A stretch of DNA of 64,000 nt from Fibrella arboris (GTDB lineage Bacteria; Bacteroidota; Bacteroidia; Cytophagales; Spirosomataceae), in assembly GCF_041321095.1 (NCBI RefSeq), contig NZ_JBGGWE010000003.1, forward strand, positions 62,001-126,000. The letters run 5' to 3'. The position numbers and the translations under genes were made by a program. The notes under the pieces are model-generated. The model was not told where the DNA came from and did not search any database. It was given only the letters and a program-made list of their open reading frames with translations. Shown here piece by piece: positions 53,487 to 61,981 of this stretch (within the stretch, counting starts at the first letter, position 1; each line of letters starts with the position of its first letter).

Positions 53487-53535
53487 AAAGCTACTCAGGA
53501 TACCTGAATAGCTTTCCGACTATATCCACACCATT
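53487..53535 (-). repeat. Hairpin element, copy 2
   Basis: A 13-3-13 hairpin (53487-53515) with a mismatch at the same stem position as copy 1, and tail CCGACTATATCCACACCATT. The stem bases differ from copy 1 mostly as compensated pairs. On the minus strand it ends in a T run. A minus-strand TACTTTTG lies about 70 bp before the tail, so a short transcript of about 100 nt is possible. Confidence 0.65.
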
Positions 53536-53597
53536 TAAGGCTGGCTGACTTACACAGCGTGTAAACAGAAGCAACCTCAGCTTTTAAGAAAAGCAAG

Positions 53598-53605
53598 CAA
53601 AAGTA
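53598..53605 (-). promoter_or_regulatory. Possible promoter of a small RNA
   Basis: TACTTTTG on the minus strand followed by GC. No ORF of size follows before the hairpin terminator at 53487. The -33 box is not clear. Confidence 0.35.
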
Positions 53606-53727
53606 TTTTGTACTCATGCAGTACTTGCCCATCAAAAATTAAATTGTAATTAAATTTTTTAATTCTTATCCAATGGCCATCCAAGCTGGAGTCGTCTTCC
53701 AGGTCATTCAGTAGCTTCTCTATCAGT

Positions 53728-53735
53728 TATCTTTG
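53728..53735 (+). promoter_or_regulatory. -7 element of the acyltransferase gene
   Basis: TATCTTTG, only 6 bp before the ATG at 53742, implying a leaderless or near-leaderless mRNA. Confidence 0.5.
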
Positions 53736-53741
53736 CGGCTT

Positions 53742-54614
53742 ATGATGTTCCTGAATCTGGTAGCCCGCTTGCCATTCTTTTTCCTGTACGGTTTATCCGA
53801 TCTACTATTCGTTTTGGTAGCTTACGTTATACGTTACCGGCGAGAGGTCGTTTTAGATAATCTCCGCCATGCATTTCCCGACGCATCGGAGGCCTATATA
53901 CGTCAGCTCGCACGTGGTTTTTATCGGAACTTCTGCGACCTGATCGTAGAGACCATCAAACTCCCCCGAATGACTCCCGAAGAGATGCGGAAACGGGTGA
54001 CCGTTGTTAATGGCGAACAAGTGCGGCAATACCTCAGCGAAGGCCAAACCTTACTAGGTGCGGCTGGTCACCAGTGCAACTGGGAATGGGTGCCGGCCGC
54101 TACGATTGCCAATGGCATTGCGGTTGATAGCGTGTATAAGCCATTACACAATTTGGCGTCTGAACGGGTGATGCAACAGATTCGAAGCACATTCGGAGCA
54201 CATCTGATCCCGATGAACCGGTTACCCCGCGAGATGGTCAACCGGCGGGCTATGCCAAGAATTATTGCGCTGGTAGCCGATCAGATGCCAAACATTCCTG
54301 AAGCGGCCTACTGGACATCCTTTTTTAATCGCGATACGCCCTTTTTTCCCGGAACCGAACGGCTGGCGCGCAGCCAGCAATTGCCTGTATTCTACCTGGA
54401 CCTGGTTCGGATCCGGCGCGGTTATTATACAGCTACGTTCATCTTGTTGGCAGCGCCGCCCTACACGAATTTACCTTACGGAACGATTCTGGAACGGTAC
54501 CGCGACAAGCTGACCGACTCTATTTTAAAGCAGCCCTCAAACTGGCTTTGGTCGCATAAACGCTGGAAACATCAGCGGGAAAAATACCCCAAAATTCACA
54601 CCAGATTCGAGTAA
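53742..54614 (+). CDS. Lipid A biosynthesis / lysophospholipid acyltransferase (LpxL-like)
   Basis: About 290 residues from the ATG at 53742 (next ATG 53745; a TTG at 53733 overlaps the promoter). N-terminal membrane anchor (LPFFFLYGLSDLLFVLVAYVI), VVLDNLRHAFPD, the catalytic HxxxxE-type motif in AAGHQCNWEW, and ALVADQMPN with FFPGTERLARSQQLPVFYL. The family adds secondary acyl chains to lipid A at the inner membrane. A perfect inverted pair of the dispersed 10-mer follows the stop. Confidence 0.9.
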   Translation: MMFLNLVARLPFFFLYGLSDLLFVLVAYVIRYRREVVLDNLRHAFPDASEAYIRQLARGFYRNFCDLIVETIKLPRMTPEEMRKRVTVVNGEQVRQYLSEGQTLLGAAGHQCNWEWVPAATIANGIAVDSVYKPLHNLASERVMQQIRSTFGAHLIPMNRLPREMVNRRAMPRIIALVADQMPNIPEAAYWTSFFNRDTPFFPGTERLARSQQLPVFYLDLVRIRRGYYTATFILLAAPPYTNLPYGTILERYRDKLTDSILKQPSNWLWSHKRWKHQREKYPKIHTRFE

Positions 54615-54619
54615 AAAAT

Positions 54620-54646
54620 TAGGTACGTTGCCCGGCAACGTACCTG
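54620..54646. repeat. Inverted pair of the dispersed 10-mer
   Basis: AGGTACGTTGCC (54621-54632), one C, GGCAACGTACCT (54634-54645): a perfect 12-bp inverted repeat 6 bp after the acyltransferase stop. It could act as a hairpin terminator, though no T run follows. Confidence 0.8.
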
Positions 54647-54701
54647 GAATAGACCCCAGATTCGGCCTGCAGGCAGTTTGCAGGCCACAAGCAACCCTTC
54701 T

Positions 54702-55448
54702 TTATTTCCGGTGAATGGTGGTAGCAGCAGCTTGAGCAGCAGCCAGAATAGTGATGTCGGCGATGGTTACGTGTGCAGGAGCTGATACAGCATAGGCAAC
54801 CGTATCGGCGATATCAGCCGCCTGCAGGGCGTCGAAACCGGCATATACCTGGGCGGCCCGGGCCTTGTCGCCTTTGAAGCGAACGGTCGAAAAATCAGTT
54901 TCTACGGCGCCCGGGGCAATATTTGTCACTTTTATTCCATATTGAGTAAGGTCTAATCGCATACCGGTGCTGATGGCCTCAACTGCAGCTTTGCTGGCGC
55001 AATAAACAGCCCCGTTGGCGTACGTCTGCTTACCGGCTATACTGCTCATGTTCACAATATGCCCCCGTTGCCGGGCCACCATACCGGGAATAACTGCCTT
55101 TGAAACGTAAAGCAGCCCCTGCACATTTCCGTCAATCATGGCATCCCAATCGGCAGTGTCGCCTTCCTGGAAGGGGGCCATTCCGTAGGCATTACCGGCA
55201 TTGTTTACCAGCACATCGATGGCCTGCCATGCGTCGGGTAAGAACCCGATGGCAGCCATGACCGACGCCTGGTCACGGACGTCGAACGTTACAGTATACA
55301 CGTCGGTCTGCGGAGCAAGCTGTGCCGCTAGTTCGTCGAGTTTTTCCTGACGACGGCCACACAGAATGAGCCGGTAGTTAAGTTTGGCAAGTGCTTCGGC
55401 AGTGGCCCAGCCAATGCCCGAAGAGGCACCCGTGATCAGTGCAATCAT
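54702..55448 (-). CDS. Short-chain dehydrogenase/reductase (YdfG-like)
   Basis: 248 residues. NAD(P) motif TGASSGIG (6-13), NNAG (82-85), catalytic Ser near 135 and YCASK with Y149 and K153. RR in CGRRQEKL suggests NADP preference. The closest group oxidises serine or 3-hydroxy acids (YdfG), but the substrate cannot be fixed. Single gene, divergent from the GNAT gene. Confidence 0.9.
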   Translation of the reverse strand: MIALITGASSGIGWATAEALAKLNYRLILCGRRQEKLDELAAQLAPQTDVYTVTFDVRDQASVMAAIGFLPDAWQAIDVLVNNAGNAYGMAPFQEGDTADWDAMIDGNVQGLLYVSKAVIPGMVARQRGHIVNMSSIAGKQTYANGAVYCASKAAVEAISTGMRLDLTQYGIKVTNIAPGAVETDFSTVRFKGDKARAAQVYAGFDALQAADIADTVAYAVSAPAHVTIADITILAAAQAAATTIHRK

Positions 55449-55533
55449 GTTGACGAGTTAGTTTCCTGAAATATGAGCAGGCAAAAATGACCTGCTCGCT
55501 TCTATTTGCCTATAAATTTAACGTACCTGACCT

Positions 55534-55944
55534 ATGACTAGCCATATTTGTTCAATTACAGCGGCTGATACGTACCCACTTCGCCATGCTGTGCTCTGGC
55601 CAGACAAACCGCTCGATTATGTACGGATCGACGAGGATGAGCGGGGACACCATTATGGCCTATACCTGAACACGGAGCTGGTGGCGGTTATCTCACTCTT
55701 CGTTGACGGCTCATCGGCGCGTTTCCGCAAGTTTGCCACCCGGCCCGATCAGCAAAATAAAGGGCTGGGTACGTTGCTGCTCCACCATGTTTTCAGCGAA
55801 GCGAAACGGCTGGGGGCGGCTACTATCTGTTGTGATGCCCGACTCAGCGCCGCCGCCTTTTACCAACGTTTCGGGATGCAGCCTACTGGCGCTATTTTCT
55901 ATAAAGGCGACATTGCCTACCAGCGCTACGCTACCCGAACATAG
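55534..55944 (+). CDS. GNAT family N-acetyltransferase
   Basis: 136 residues. The acetyl-CoA loop is in RKFATRPDQQNKGLGTLLLHHVFSEA, with CDARLSAAAFYQRFGMQPTG, common to small acetyltransferases of the ElaA/GNAT type. Substrate unknown. An AACGTACCTG copy lies just before the start (55520). The 3' end overlaps the convergent pheA by 19 bp. Confidence 0.86.
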   Translation: MTSHICSITAADTYPLRHAVLWPDKPLDYVRIDEDERGHHYGLYLNTELVAVISLFVDGSSARFRKFATRPDQQNKGLGTLLLHHVFSEAKRLGAATICCDARLSAAAFYQRFGMQPTGAIFYKGDIAYQRYATRT

Positions 55945-56999
55945 CTTCCGAGGCATTTGAGGTCGGCGGCGTGGTTGGTCAGAATTTCTTTGAGGGCGGG
56001 TTCCTGGGCGTGCCCTTCACATTCCAGCAAAAACCAGTACTGAAAGGTTGCTCCGTTACGCAGTGGTCGGCTTTCGATCTTGGTAATGTTGATGCTACGC
56101 TCGTTGAACTCCTGCAAGAAAGTGGCCAGAACACCCGGTTTCATTGTTTCGGGGAGGCGGGCGATAAGCGTTGTCTTATCCTGTCCGCTTGGCTGATTCT
56201 GAAAATTTTTGGCCAGGACCAGGAAGCGGGTCCGATTCAGGTCACTGTCTTCGATGTTATCGAATAACACCGGAACACCAAACAGCTTAGCCGCAATGTG
56301 CGAGCAGATGGCCGCGGAGTTGGGTTGCTGCGCGGCCAGCTTAGCCGCTTTCGACGTCGACTCGACCGGAACAAATTCTACTTTCAGCCCATCGAAGGTA
56401 TCCTGCAAAAATTTACTGCACTGCCGGAAAGCAATGTCTTTCGAGTAAATATATTTGAGTTGCGCGAGGTCTTCCGTTTGCGTGGCAAAGGTAAAATGCA
56501 CCGGAATCTGCGCTTCGGCGGCAATACTGATCTCCCGCTCATTTAATAGGTCGATGGTTTCATTGACCACCCCTTCCTGATTGTTTTCAATAGGTACCAC
56601 GCCAAACCGTGCCCGACCAGTTTCTACACTTTCGAACACTGACCGAATGGTGGGCAAGGCGGTGTAGGCGCTCAAAGCACCAAACCGGCTCTCGGCGCAC
56701 TGATGAGTGAAACTTCCTTCAGGGCCCAGATAAGCCACCCGCTCGGGCAACTCCATATTACGGGCTACGGCAAACACTTCCAGAAAAATAGCCTCAATGG
56801 CCAGGTCATTCAACGGTCCCCTATTCTGCGTTACCAGCCGATCAATGATCTGCCGTTCGCGTTCAGGCCGGTAGATAATGGAATTCGTAGAGCGTTTTAG
56901 TTCACCAACATGCCGCACCAGCTCCATTCGCTGATTCAATAAAGCCAGCACCTGGTCGTCGAGGGCATCAATGTTAGTACGGAGTGATTCGAGGGTCAT
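55926..56999 (-). CDS. pheA: Bifunctional chorismate mutase / prephenate dehydratase
   Basis: About 357 residues from the ATG at 56999 (a longer start overlaps the upstream hairpin). N-terminal AroQ mutase helix (SLRTNIDALDDQVLALLNQRMELVRHVGELKR), then dehydratase (VAYLGPEGSFTHQCAESRFG, VPIENNQEGVVNETIDLL, LNRTRFLVLA with the TRF catalytic block) and a C-terminal ACT domain (NITKIESRPLRNGATFQYWFLLECEGH) for phenylalanine feedback. It makes phenylpyruvate from chorismate. The 5' leader is a heptamer hairpin. Confidence 0.95.
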   Translation of the reverse strand: MTLESLRTNIDALDDQVLALLNQRMELVRHVGELKRSTNSIIYRPERERQIIDRLVTQNRGPLNDLAIEAIFLEVFAVARNMELPERVAYLGPEGSFTHQCAESRFGALSAYTALPTIRSVFESVETGRARFGVVPIENNQEGVVNETIDLLNEREISIAAEAQIPVHFTFATQTEDLAQLKYIYSKDIAFRQCSKFLQDTFDGLKVEFVPVESTSKAAKLAAQQPNSAAICSHIAAKLFGVPVLFDNIEDSDLNRTRFLVLAKNFQNQPSGQDKTTLIARLPETMKPGVLATFLQEFNERSINITKIESRPLRNGATFQYWFLLECEGHAQEPALKEILTNHAADLKCLGSYVRVA

Positions 57000-57006
57000 A
57001 AAAAAA

Positions 57007-57101
57007 GTCGTAAGTCGGCGCGTCGTCAGTCGTAAGGTCAACTACCTACTTGTAACGATTGGCAAACTTACGACTTACGACTGACGACTGATGACTTGTA
57101 C
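57007..57101. repeat. Heptamer-repeat hairpin between parE and pheA
   Basis: The side near pheA has GTCGTAA, GTCGGCG, GTCGTCA, GTCGTAA (57007-57036). The other side has CTTACGA twice, CTGACGA, CTGATGA (57067-57094). GTCGTCAGTCGTAAG at 57022 pairs perfectly over 15 bp with 57074-57088. It ends 7 bp from the pheA ATG. Confidence 0.65.
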
Positions 57102-57110
57102 GCCTAAAAC

Positions 57111-59003
57111 TTAGACCAGCGCTACATCCTCAACGTCTTTCTCAACACGCAGGTTGTCGATTATAAAGCGCTGACGGTCAGGGGTATTCTTACCCATATA
57201 ATAACTCAATAGCTTGGGCACTGACGCATCTTTTTCCATGATAACCGGCTCTAGCCGCATGTCTTCCCCGATAAAGAGGCCAAACTCGTCAGGAGAGATT
57301 TCGCCCAGGCCCTTGAAGCGGGTAATCTCAACTTTCTTTCCTCCTTTCGTCAACTTATTTGTTGCATTCTGCTTTTCTTCTTCCGAGTAGCAGTAAACGG
57401 TCTCCTTGTGGTTTTTAGGGTTACGTACCCGGAACAGTGGGGTTTCCAGGATATACAAGTGGCCATTGCGAACCAGATCCGGGAAGAATTGCAGGAAAAA
57501 GGTCAGCATGAGCAGGCGAATATGCATACCATCTACGTCGGCATCGGTGGCAATCACGATACGATTATACCGAAGCGTTTCGAGCCCTTCTTCTATATCC
57601 AGCGCATGTTGAAGCAGGTTAAACTCCTCGTTCTCATACACTACTTTTTTAGTCAGGCCGAAACAATTGAGTGGTTTACCACGCAGACTAAAGACGGCCT
57701 GTGTCTGCACATTTCGGCTTTTGGTAATCGAACCGCTGGCGGAGTCCCCCTCCGTGATAAACAAGGTAGTGTTCAACCGCTCTTCGGCTTTAGGATCAGA
57801 CATATGTATGCGGCAGTCGCGCAGCTTTTTATTATGCAGACTGGCCTTTTTAGCCCGCTCATTGGCCAGTTTCTTAATGCCCGCCAGTTCTTTCCGCTCC
57901 CGTTCCGACTGCTCAATCCGGCGTTTCAGGGCATCCTTTACCCCCGCGTTCATGTGCAGAAAGTTATCCAGCCGTTCTTTCAGGAAATCCATGACAAACG
58001 AACGTACCGAAGGGGCACTCTCGTCGGGGGCCATGTTTAAAGACCCGAGCTTTGTTTTCGTTTGTGACTCAAACACCGGTTCCTGCACCCGAACACTTAC
58101 GGCCGCCACAATACTGGCCCGAATGTCAGACGCGTCATAATCTTTACCAAAGTGGTCACGAATCGTTTTGACAAAGGCCTCTTTCAGGGCATTCTGGTGC
58201 GTGCCCCCCTGGGTTGTATACTGTCCGTTCACGAAAGAGTGGTATTCTTCGCCATACTGACTACCGTGACTTAAGGCTACCTCAATATCATTCCCTTTCA
58301 AATGAATGATGGGGTACCGAAGATCATCTTCTTTATGCTTGCTCCGGAGCAGATCGAGCAACCCATTCTGCGAAACGAACTTCTGTCCGTTGAAATTCAT
58401 GATCAGCCCCGCATTCAGGTAGCAGTAATTCCAGAGCATATCAGAGACGAACTGCCCCCGATAGTGGTAGTTTTTGAAAACGGTATCGTCGGGTTCAAAA
58501 ACAGAAAGCGTTCCGTTTCGCTGATTGGTCTCTTCCTCGCCCTGCCGCACCAGCACGCCCCGCTCAAACTCGGCCCAAACGGTTTTCCCTTCCCGGAATG
58601 ACTGAATGCGGAAATAACTCGATAGGGCGTTGACGGCTTTCGTTCCTACACCATTCAGGCCAACCGATTTCTGGAAAGCTCCCGAATCGTACTTACCGCC
58701 CGTGTTGATTTTCGACACTACCTCAACGACCTTCCCGAGCGGAATACCCCGGCCGTAGTCACGCACTTCAATGCGGTGGTCGGTCACTTTAATGTCAATG
58801 ACCTTACCGTTTCCCATCACGTGTTCGTCGATGGAATTGTCGATGGTTTCTTTCAAAAGCACATAGATCCCATCGTCGGCGGCGGCTCCGTCGCCTAATT
58901 TACCAATGTACATACCCGGACGTAGCCGGATATGTTCCCGCCAATCAAGTGAGCGGATACTGTCTTCGTTGTACTGTACGGTGGACTGAGTTTGTTCTGC
59001 CAT
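57111..59003 (-). CDS. parE: DNA topoisomerase IV subunit B
   Basis: 630 residues. GHKL ATPase: ETIDNSIDEH, VRDYGRGIPLG, VGLNGVGTKAVNALSS; transducer with QTKTKLG; TOPRIM with EGDSASG and DADVDGMHIRLLML; C-terminal RFKGLGEISPDEF. Length and sequence fit the ParE/GyrB-like subunit of Bacteroidetes topoisomerase IV rather than full GyrB. It decatenates daughter chromosomes with ParC, whose gene is not in view. Confidence 0.93.
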   Translation of the reverse strand: MAEQTQSTVQYNEDSIRSLDWREHIRLRPGMYIGKLGDGAAADDGIYVLLKETIDNSIDEHVMGNGKVIDIKVTDHRIEVRDYGRGIPLGKVVEVVSKINTGGKYDSGAFQKSVGLNGVGTKAVNALSSYFRIQSFREGKTVWAEFERGVLVRQGEEETNQRNGTLSVFEPDDTVFKNYHYRGQFVSDMLWNYCYLNAGLIMNFNGQKFVSQNGLLDLLRSKHKEDDLRYPIIHLKGNDIEVALSHGSQYGEEYHSFVNGQYTTQGGTHQNALKEAFVKTIRDHFGKDYDASDIRASIVAAVSVRVQEPVFESQTKTKLGSLNMAPDESAPSVRSFVMDFLKERLDNFLHMNAGVKDALKRRIEQSERERKELAGIKKLANERAKKASLHNKKLRDCRIHMSDPKAEERLNTTLFITEGDSASGSITKSRNVQTQAVFSLRGKPLNCFGLTKKVVYENEEFNLLQHALDIEEGLETLRYNRIVIATDADVDGMHIRLLMLTFFLQFFPDLVRNGHLYILETPLFRVRNPKNHKETVYCYSEEEKQNATNKLTKGGKKVEITRFKGLGEISPDEFGLFIGEDMRLEPVIMEKDASVPKLLSYYMGKNTPDRQRFIIDNLRVEKDVEDVALV

Positions 59004-59258
59004 AAAAGACGAAATCGGGGGTGTGCTGCAAAAAACGGCCTATATACCCAATCAATAGGATCTATAGAAAATTAGAAAAATTATAACCAAACCATAAGCA
59101 TGGTCTGTACATCCACTTGCTAGAAAACTATTTAGAATCCGGCAAAAGTTCGTTTACTTTGCCCGCTGATTGTGCTGAAATATCATAAAAACAAGAAACG
59201 TCGTTAACTAATTACCATCCAGCTAACCCCGTAACGATGGGGTTGACATCTTAAAAAT

Positions 59259-61961
59259 ATGCAAAAATTGCCCAAATTCCAACATTCCCGGGTTTCTTTA
59301 TTTGCCAGCCTTACCGACCAATCTCTTCGTTCTTCAACTCGCACAATCGCACTCCTCGGGTTATTTTTCGGAACGGTCGCCAGCACATCAGCCCAGATTA
59401 CGCCATCTGCCGGTAGCAGTGCCCCAACTACCACCGGCCGCCCGGGAGCGGCTACGCCCTCCAGCTCACAAGGGACTATCCAGGTACCAGCTGGCGTTCT
59501 ACCACCTGGCACCACATTGCCAAATGGCATGCGGGTAAATTCGAACGGTCAAATTCAAACAGGTGGCCAAACGCCAGGCCGTACTACCCAGCAGGGACGT
59601 ACCTCGCAACAGGGAGCTAATGTGAATCCGAACGCTACACCAGGCACGGGCACTACAGGCCGCCAGCAAAACGGGGCTGTACAGAATGGACAAACAGGAC
59701 AGCCTGGCCAGAATGGGCAGACTGGCCAGAACGGCCAAGCGACCCTTGATGCCAATGGTAACCCGGTTGAAGGCGACGTTCCGCTGAATGCCAACGAACA
59801 AGCCAACGAAAGCACTAAAGATCAGTTATCGGATCGGGAAATTACGCGGCGAAAACTGTTTGGCTACGAGATCTTCAATAATCCGGCTTTAGCCACTACG
59901 TTTCAGCCGAATCTGAACATTGCCACGCCAGTCAACTATGTGCTTGGTACGGGCGACCAGCTCGACATCAACATTTACGGCTATTCGCAGGACGCCATCA
60001 AGCAAACCATCACGCCAGAGGGTAACATTTACCTGCCTTCAGGTATCGGACCGGTTCATGTATCTGGTTTAAGTATTGAATCAGCCAAAGCCCGGATCAC
60101 CGAGCGGCTGGCTAAGATATACGTAGGGCTGAAAAATAGCAGCTATGGTCCCAAGAACACCTATATCGAAGTGACGCTGGGAAACATCCGCAGCATTCGG
60201 GTATCGGTATTAGGGGAAGCTGTTAAACCAGGTACGTATAGCGTCTCGTCGCTCTCATCGGCTATGAACGTAATCTATGCGTCGGGCGGTCCCAGCGACC
60301 TTGGTTCGTTCCGTAATGTACAGCTCATCCGCAATAACAAAGTCATTGCTACCATTGACTTGTATGACCTGCTGCTGCTGGGCGTGTTGCGCAACAATGT
60401 TCGGCTACAAGACAACGACAACATTCGGATTCCCGGTTTTATATCGCACGTTGAGTTGCAGGGAAATACTCGTCGAAACAACATTTTCGAAATGTTACCT
60501 GGCGAGACCATCGACCGTTTGTTATTCTATGCTGGTGGTTTCACGGCCAATGCCTATAAAAGCCGGCTGAAGGTGACCCGGTTAACAAACCGTGAACTGA
60601 AAGTAATTGACGTGCTGGCCGATCAATACAAGACGTTTGCCCTGCAAGATGGTGACCTCGTTGCGGCAGAAGCCGTGCTGAACCGATACGAAAATCAGGT
60701 GACTATTGCCGGGGCGATCTATCGCCCAGGTATTTATTCACTCGACCAGAACAAAACGCTTAAGGAGCTGATAGCCAGTGCAGACGGCCCCCGTGGTGAA
60801 GCCCTGATGGGCCGGGTAAATATTCAACGTACCCGCGAAGACATGACCACCGAGAACATTACGGTAGACCTGACTAAGATTCTGAATGGAACACAGCCAG
60901 ACCTACCACTACAGCGGGAAGACCTGATCACGTTGCCTTCGAAATTTGAACTGGCCGAGTTTGGCGATATTTTGATCGAAGGCGAGGTGAACCGGCCCGG
61001 CTCCATCGGGTACGTGTCTAACATGACGCTTGAAGATGCCCTGGTTAAAGTGGGTGGCCTACGCGAATCAGCAGCATTGGCGCAGGTTGAAGTGATCCGT
61101 CGGAAGAAAGACGTTGATCCTAAATCGACTTCGGGTCAGATTGCGGAAGTGCTTAAGTTTAGTGTAGATCGCAGTCTCGAGTTGAGTAACGAGAGTAAAT
61201 TTTATCTCCAGCCCTACGACCAGGTGGTGGTGCGCCGGTCGCCCAACTATCAGGTACAGACGTATGCCCGGGTAGAAGGTGAAGTGATCATTCCGGGTCT
61301 GTATCCAATTCAGACTAAAGACCAGAAACTATCTGATATGGTTGCTTTAGCCGGCGGCCTTACTCCTCAGGCTTACGTAAAAGGCGCTACGCTGGTTCGC
61401 CGCGTAAAACTCAGCCCTGAAGAACTGGCTCAGCGCCAGAAGTCAGTAACCGAGCTGTCTGACGATAACCGAAAAACAGATGTTCAGGTCGAAGAAATTG
61501 TTTCTGACAAGGAAGAATCGATTGGTATCAACCTGGAGCGGATTATGGAACGCCCCGGCTCGTCGGAAGATATTTTGGTCCAGGAGAATGATGTGCTTCG
61601 GATACCAAAGAGGCTGGAGACCGTTCGAATCCAGGGCGAGGTATTGTTACCAACAACCGTGAAGTACCGCAACAACCAAACCTTTCAGGATTATATCTCA
61701 CAGGCAGGAGGTTTCACGGAACGCTCACAACGTAAACGGGCCTTCGTTGTGTACGCCAATGGCTCCGTTGACCGGACACGCCGCTTTATGTTCTTCAACG
61801 TCTATCCTCGCATTGAACCCGGTGCAGAAGTAATTATTCCTGTTCAGAAGACAAACCCATTAACTCCGCAACAGGTGATTGGCACCGTGAGTGGCATTGC
61901 CAGTGGCTTGCTCGGCTTAATCTCAACGCTACTCGCTATATCGGTAATCTCAGGTCGGTAA
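59259..61961 (+). CDS. Polysaccharide export outer-membrane protein with SLBB repeats
   Basis: 900 residues, much longer than Wza. Signal region (IALLGLFFGTVASTSAQ), then a Gly/Gln/Asn/Thr-rich low-complexity stretch (~residues 45-175, with QNGQTGQNGQ), the poly_export domain (YVLGTGDQLDINIYGYSQDAIKQTITPEGNIYLPSGIGPVHVSGLS) and about six SLBB-type units (VSVLGEAVKPGTYSV, VTIAGAIYRPGIYSL, ILIEGEVNRPGSIGYV, ARVEGEVIIPGLYPI, VRIQGEVLLPTTVKY). It ends in a hydrophobic helix (GIASGLLGLISTLLAISVI). It likely forms the outer-membrane channel for the polysaccharide pushed by the ABC genes downstream. Confidence 0.9.
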   Translation: MQKLPKFQHSRVSLFASLTDQSLRSSTRTIALLGLFFGTVASTSAQITPSAGSSAPTTTGRPGAATPSSSQGTIQVPAGVLPPGTTLPNGMRVNSNGQIQTGGQTPGRTTQQGRTSQQGANVNPNATPGTGTTGRQQNGAVQNGQTGQPGQNGQTGQNGQATLDANGNPVEGDVPLNANEQANESTKDQLSDREITRRKLFGYEIFNNPALATTFQPNLNIATPVNYVLGTGDQLDINIYGYSQDAIKQTITPEGNIYLPSGIGPVHVSGLSIESAKARITERLAKIYVGLKNSSYGPKNTYIEVTLGNIRSIRVSVLGEAVKPGTYSVSSLSSAMNVIYASGGPSDLGSFRNVQLIRNNKVIATIDLYDLLLLGVLRNNVRLQDNDNIRIPGFISHVELQGNTRRNNIFEMLPGETIDRLLFYAGGFTANAYKSRLKVTRLTNRELKVIDVLADQYKTFALQDGDLVAAEAVLNRYENQVTIAGAIYRPGIYSLDQNKTLKELIASADGPRGEALMGRVNIQRTREDMTTENITVDLTKILNGTQPDLPLQREDLITLPSKFELAEFGDILIEGEVNRPGSIGYVSNMTLEDALVKVGGLRESAALAQVEVIRRKKDVDPKSTSGQIAEVLKFSVDRSLELSNESKFYLQPYDQVVVRRSPNYQVQTYARVEGEVIIPGLYPIQTKDQKLSDMVALAGGLTPQAYVKGATLVRRVKLSPEELAQRQKSVTELSDDNRKTDVQVEEIVSDKEESIGINLERIMERPGSSEDILVQENDVLRIPKRLETVRIQGEVLLPTTVKYRNNQTFQDYISQAGGFTERSQRKRAFVVYANGSVDRTRRFMFFNVYPRIEPGAEVIIPVQKTNPLTPQQVIGTVSGIASGLLGLISTLLAISVISGR

Positions 61962-61981
61962 GTAAGCAAACAACCTAACGT

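Larger units (their letters stand above)
4531..55529. repeat. Dispersed 10-mer AACGTACCTG / CAGGTACGTT family
   Basis: Exact copies read by eye. Plus strand, at 4531, 12461, 20256, 20321, 32371, 32382, 38710, 54637 and 55520. Minus strand (CAGGTACGTT on plus), at 7615, 8423, 12874, 36500, 40546, 41262, 46886 and 48263. Many one-mismatch copies exist too (for example 17179, 18000, 24724, 28219, 38868, 44419, 54620). Copies fall in several codon frames and six lie between genes. There is no strand bias (9 versus 8). Function unknown. Confidence 0.75.
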
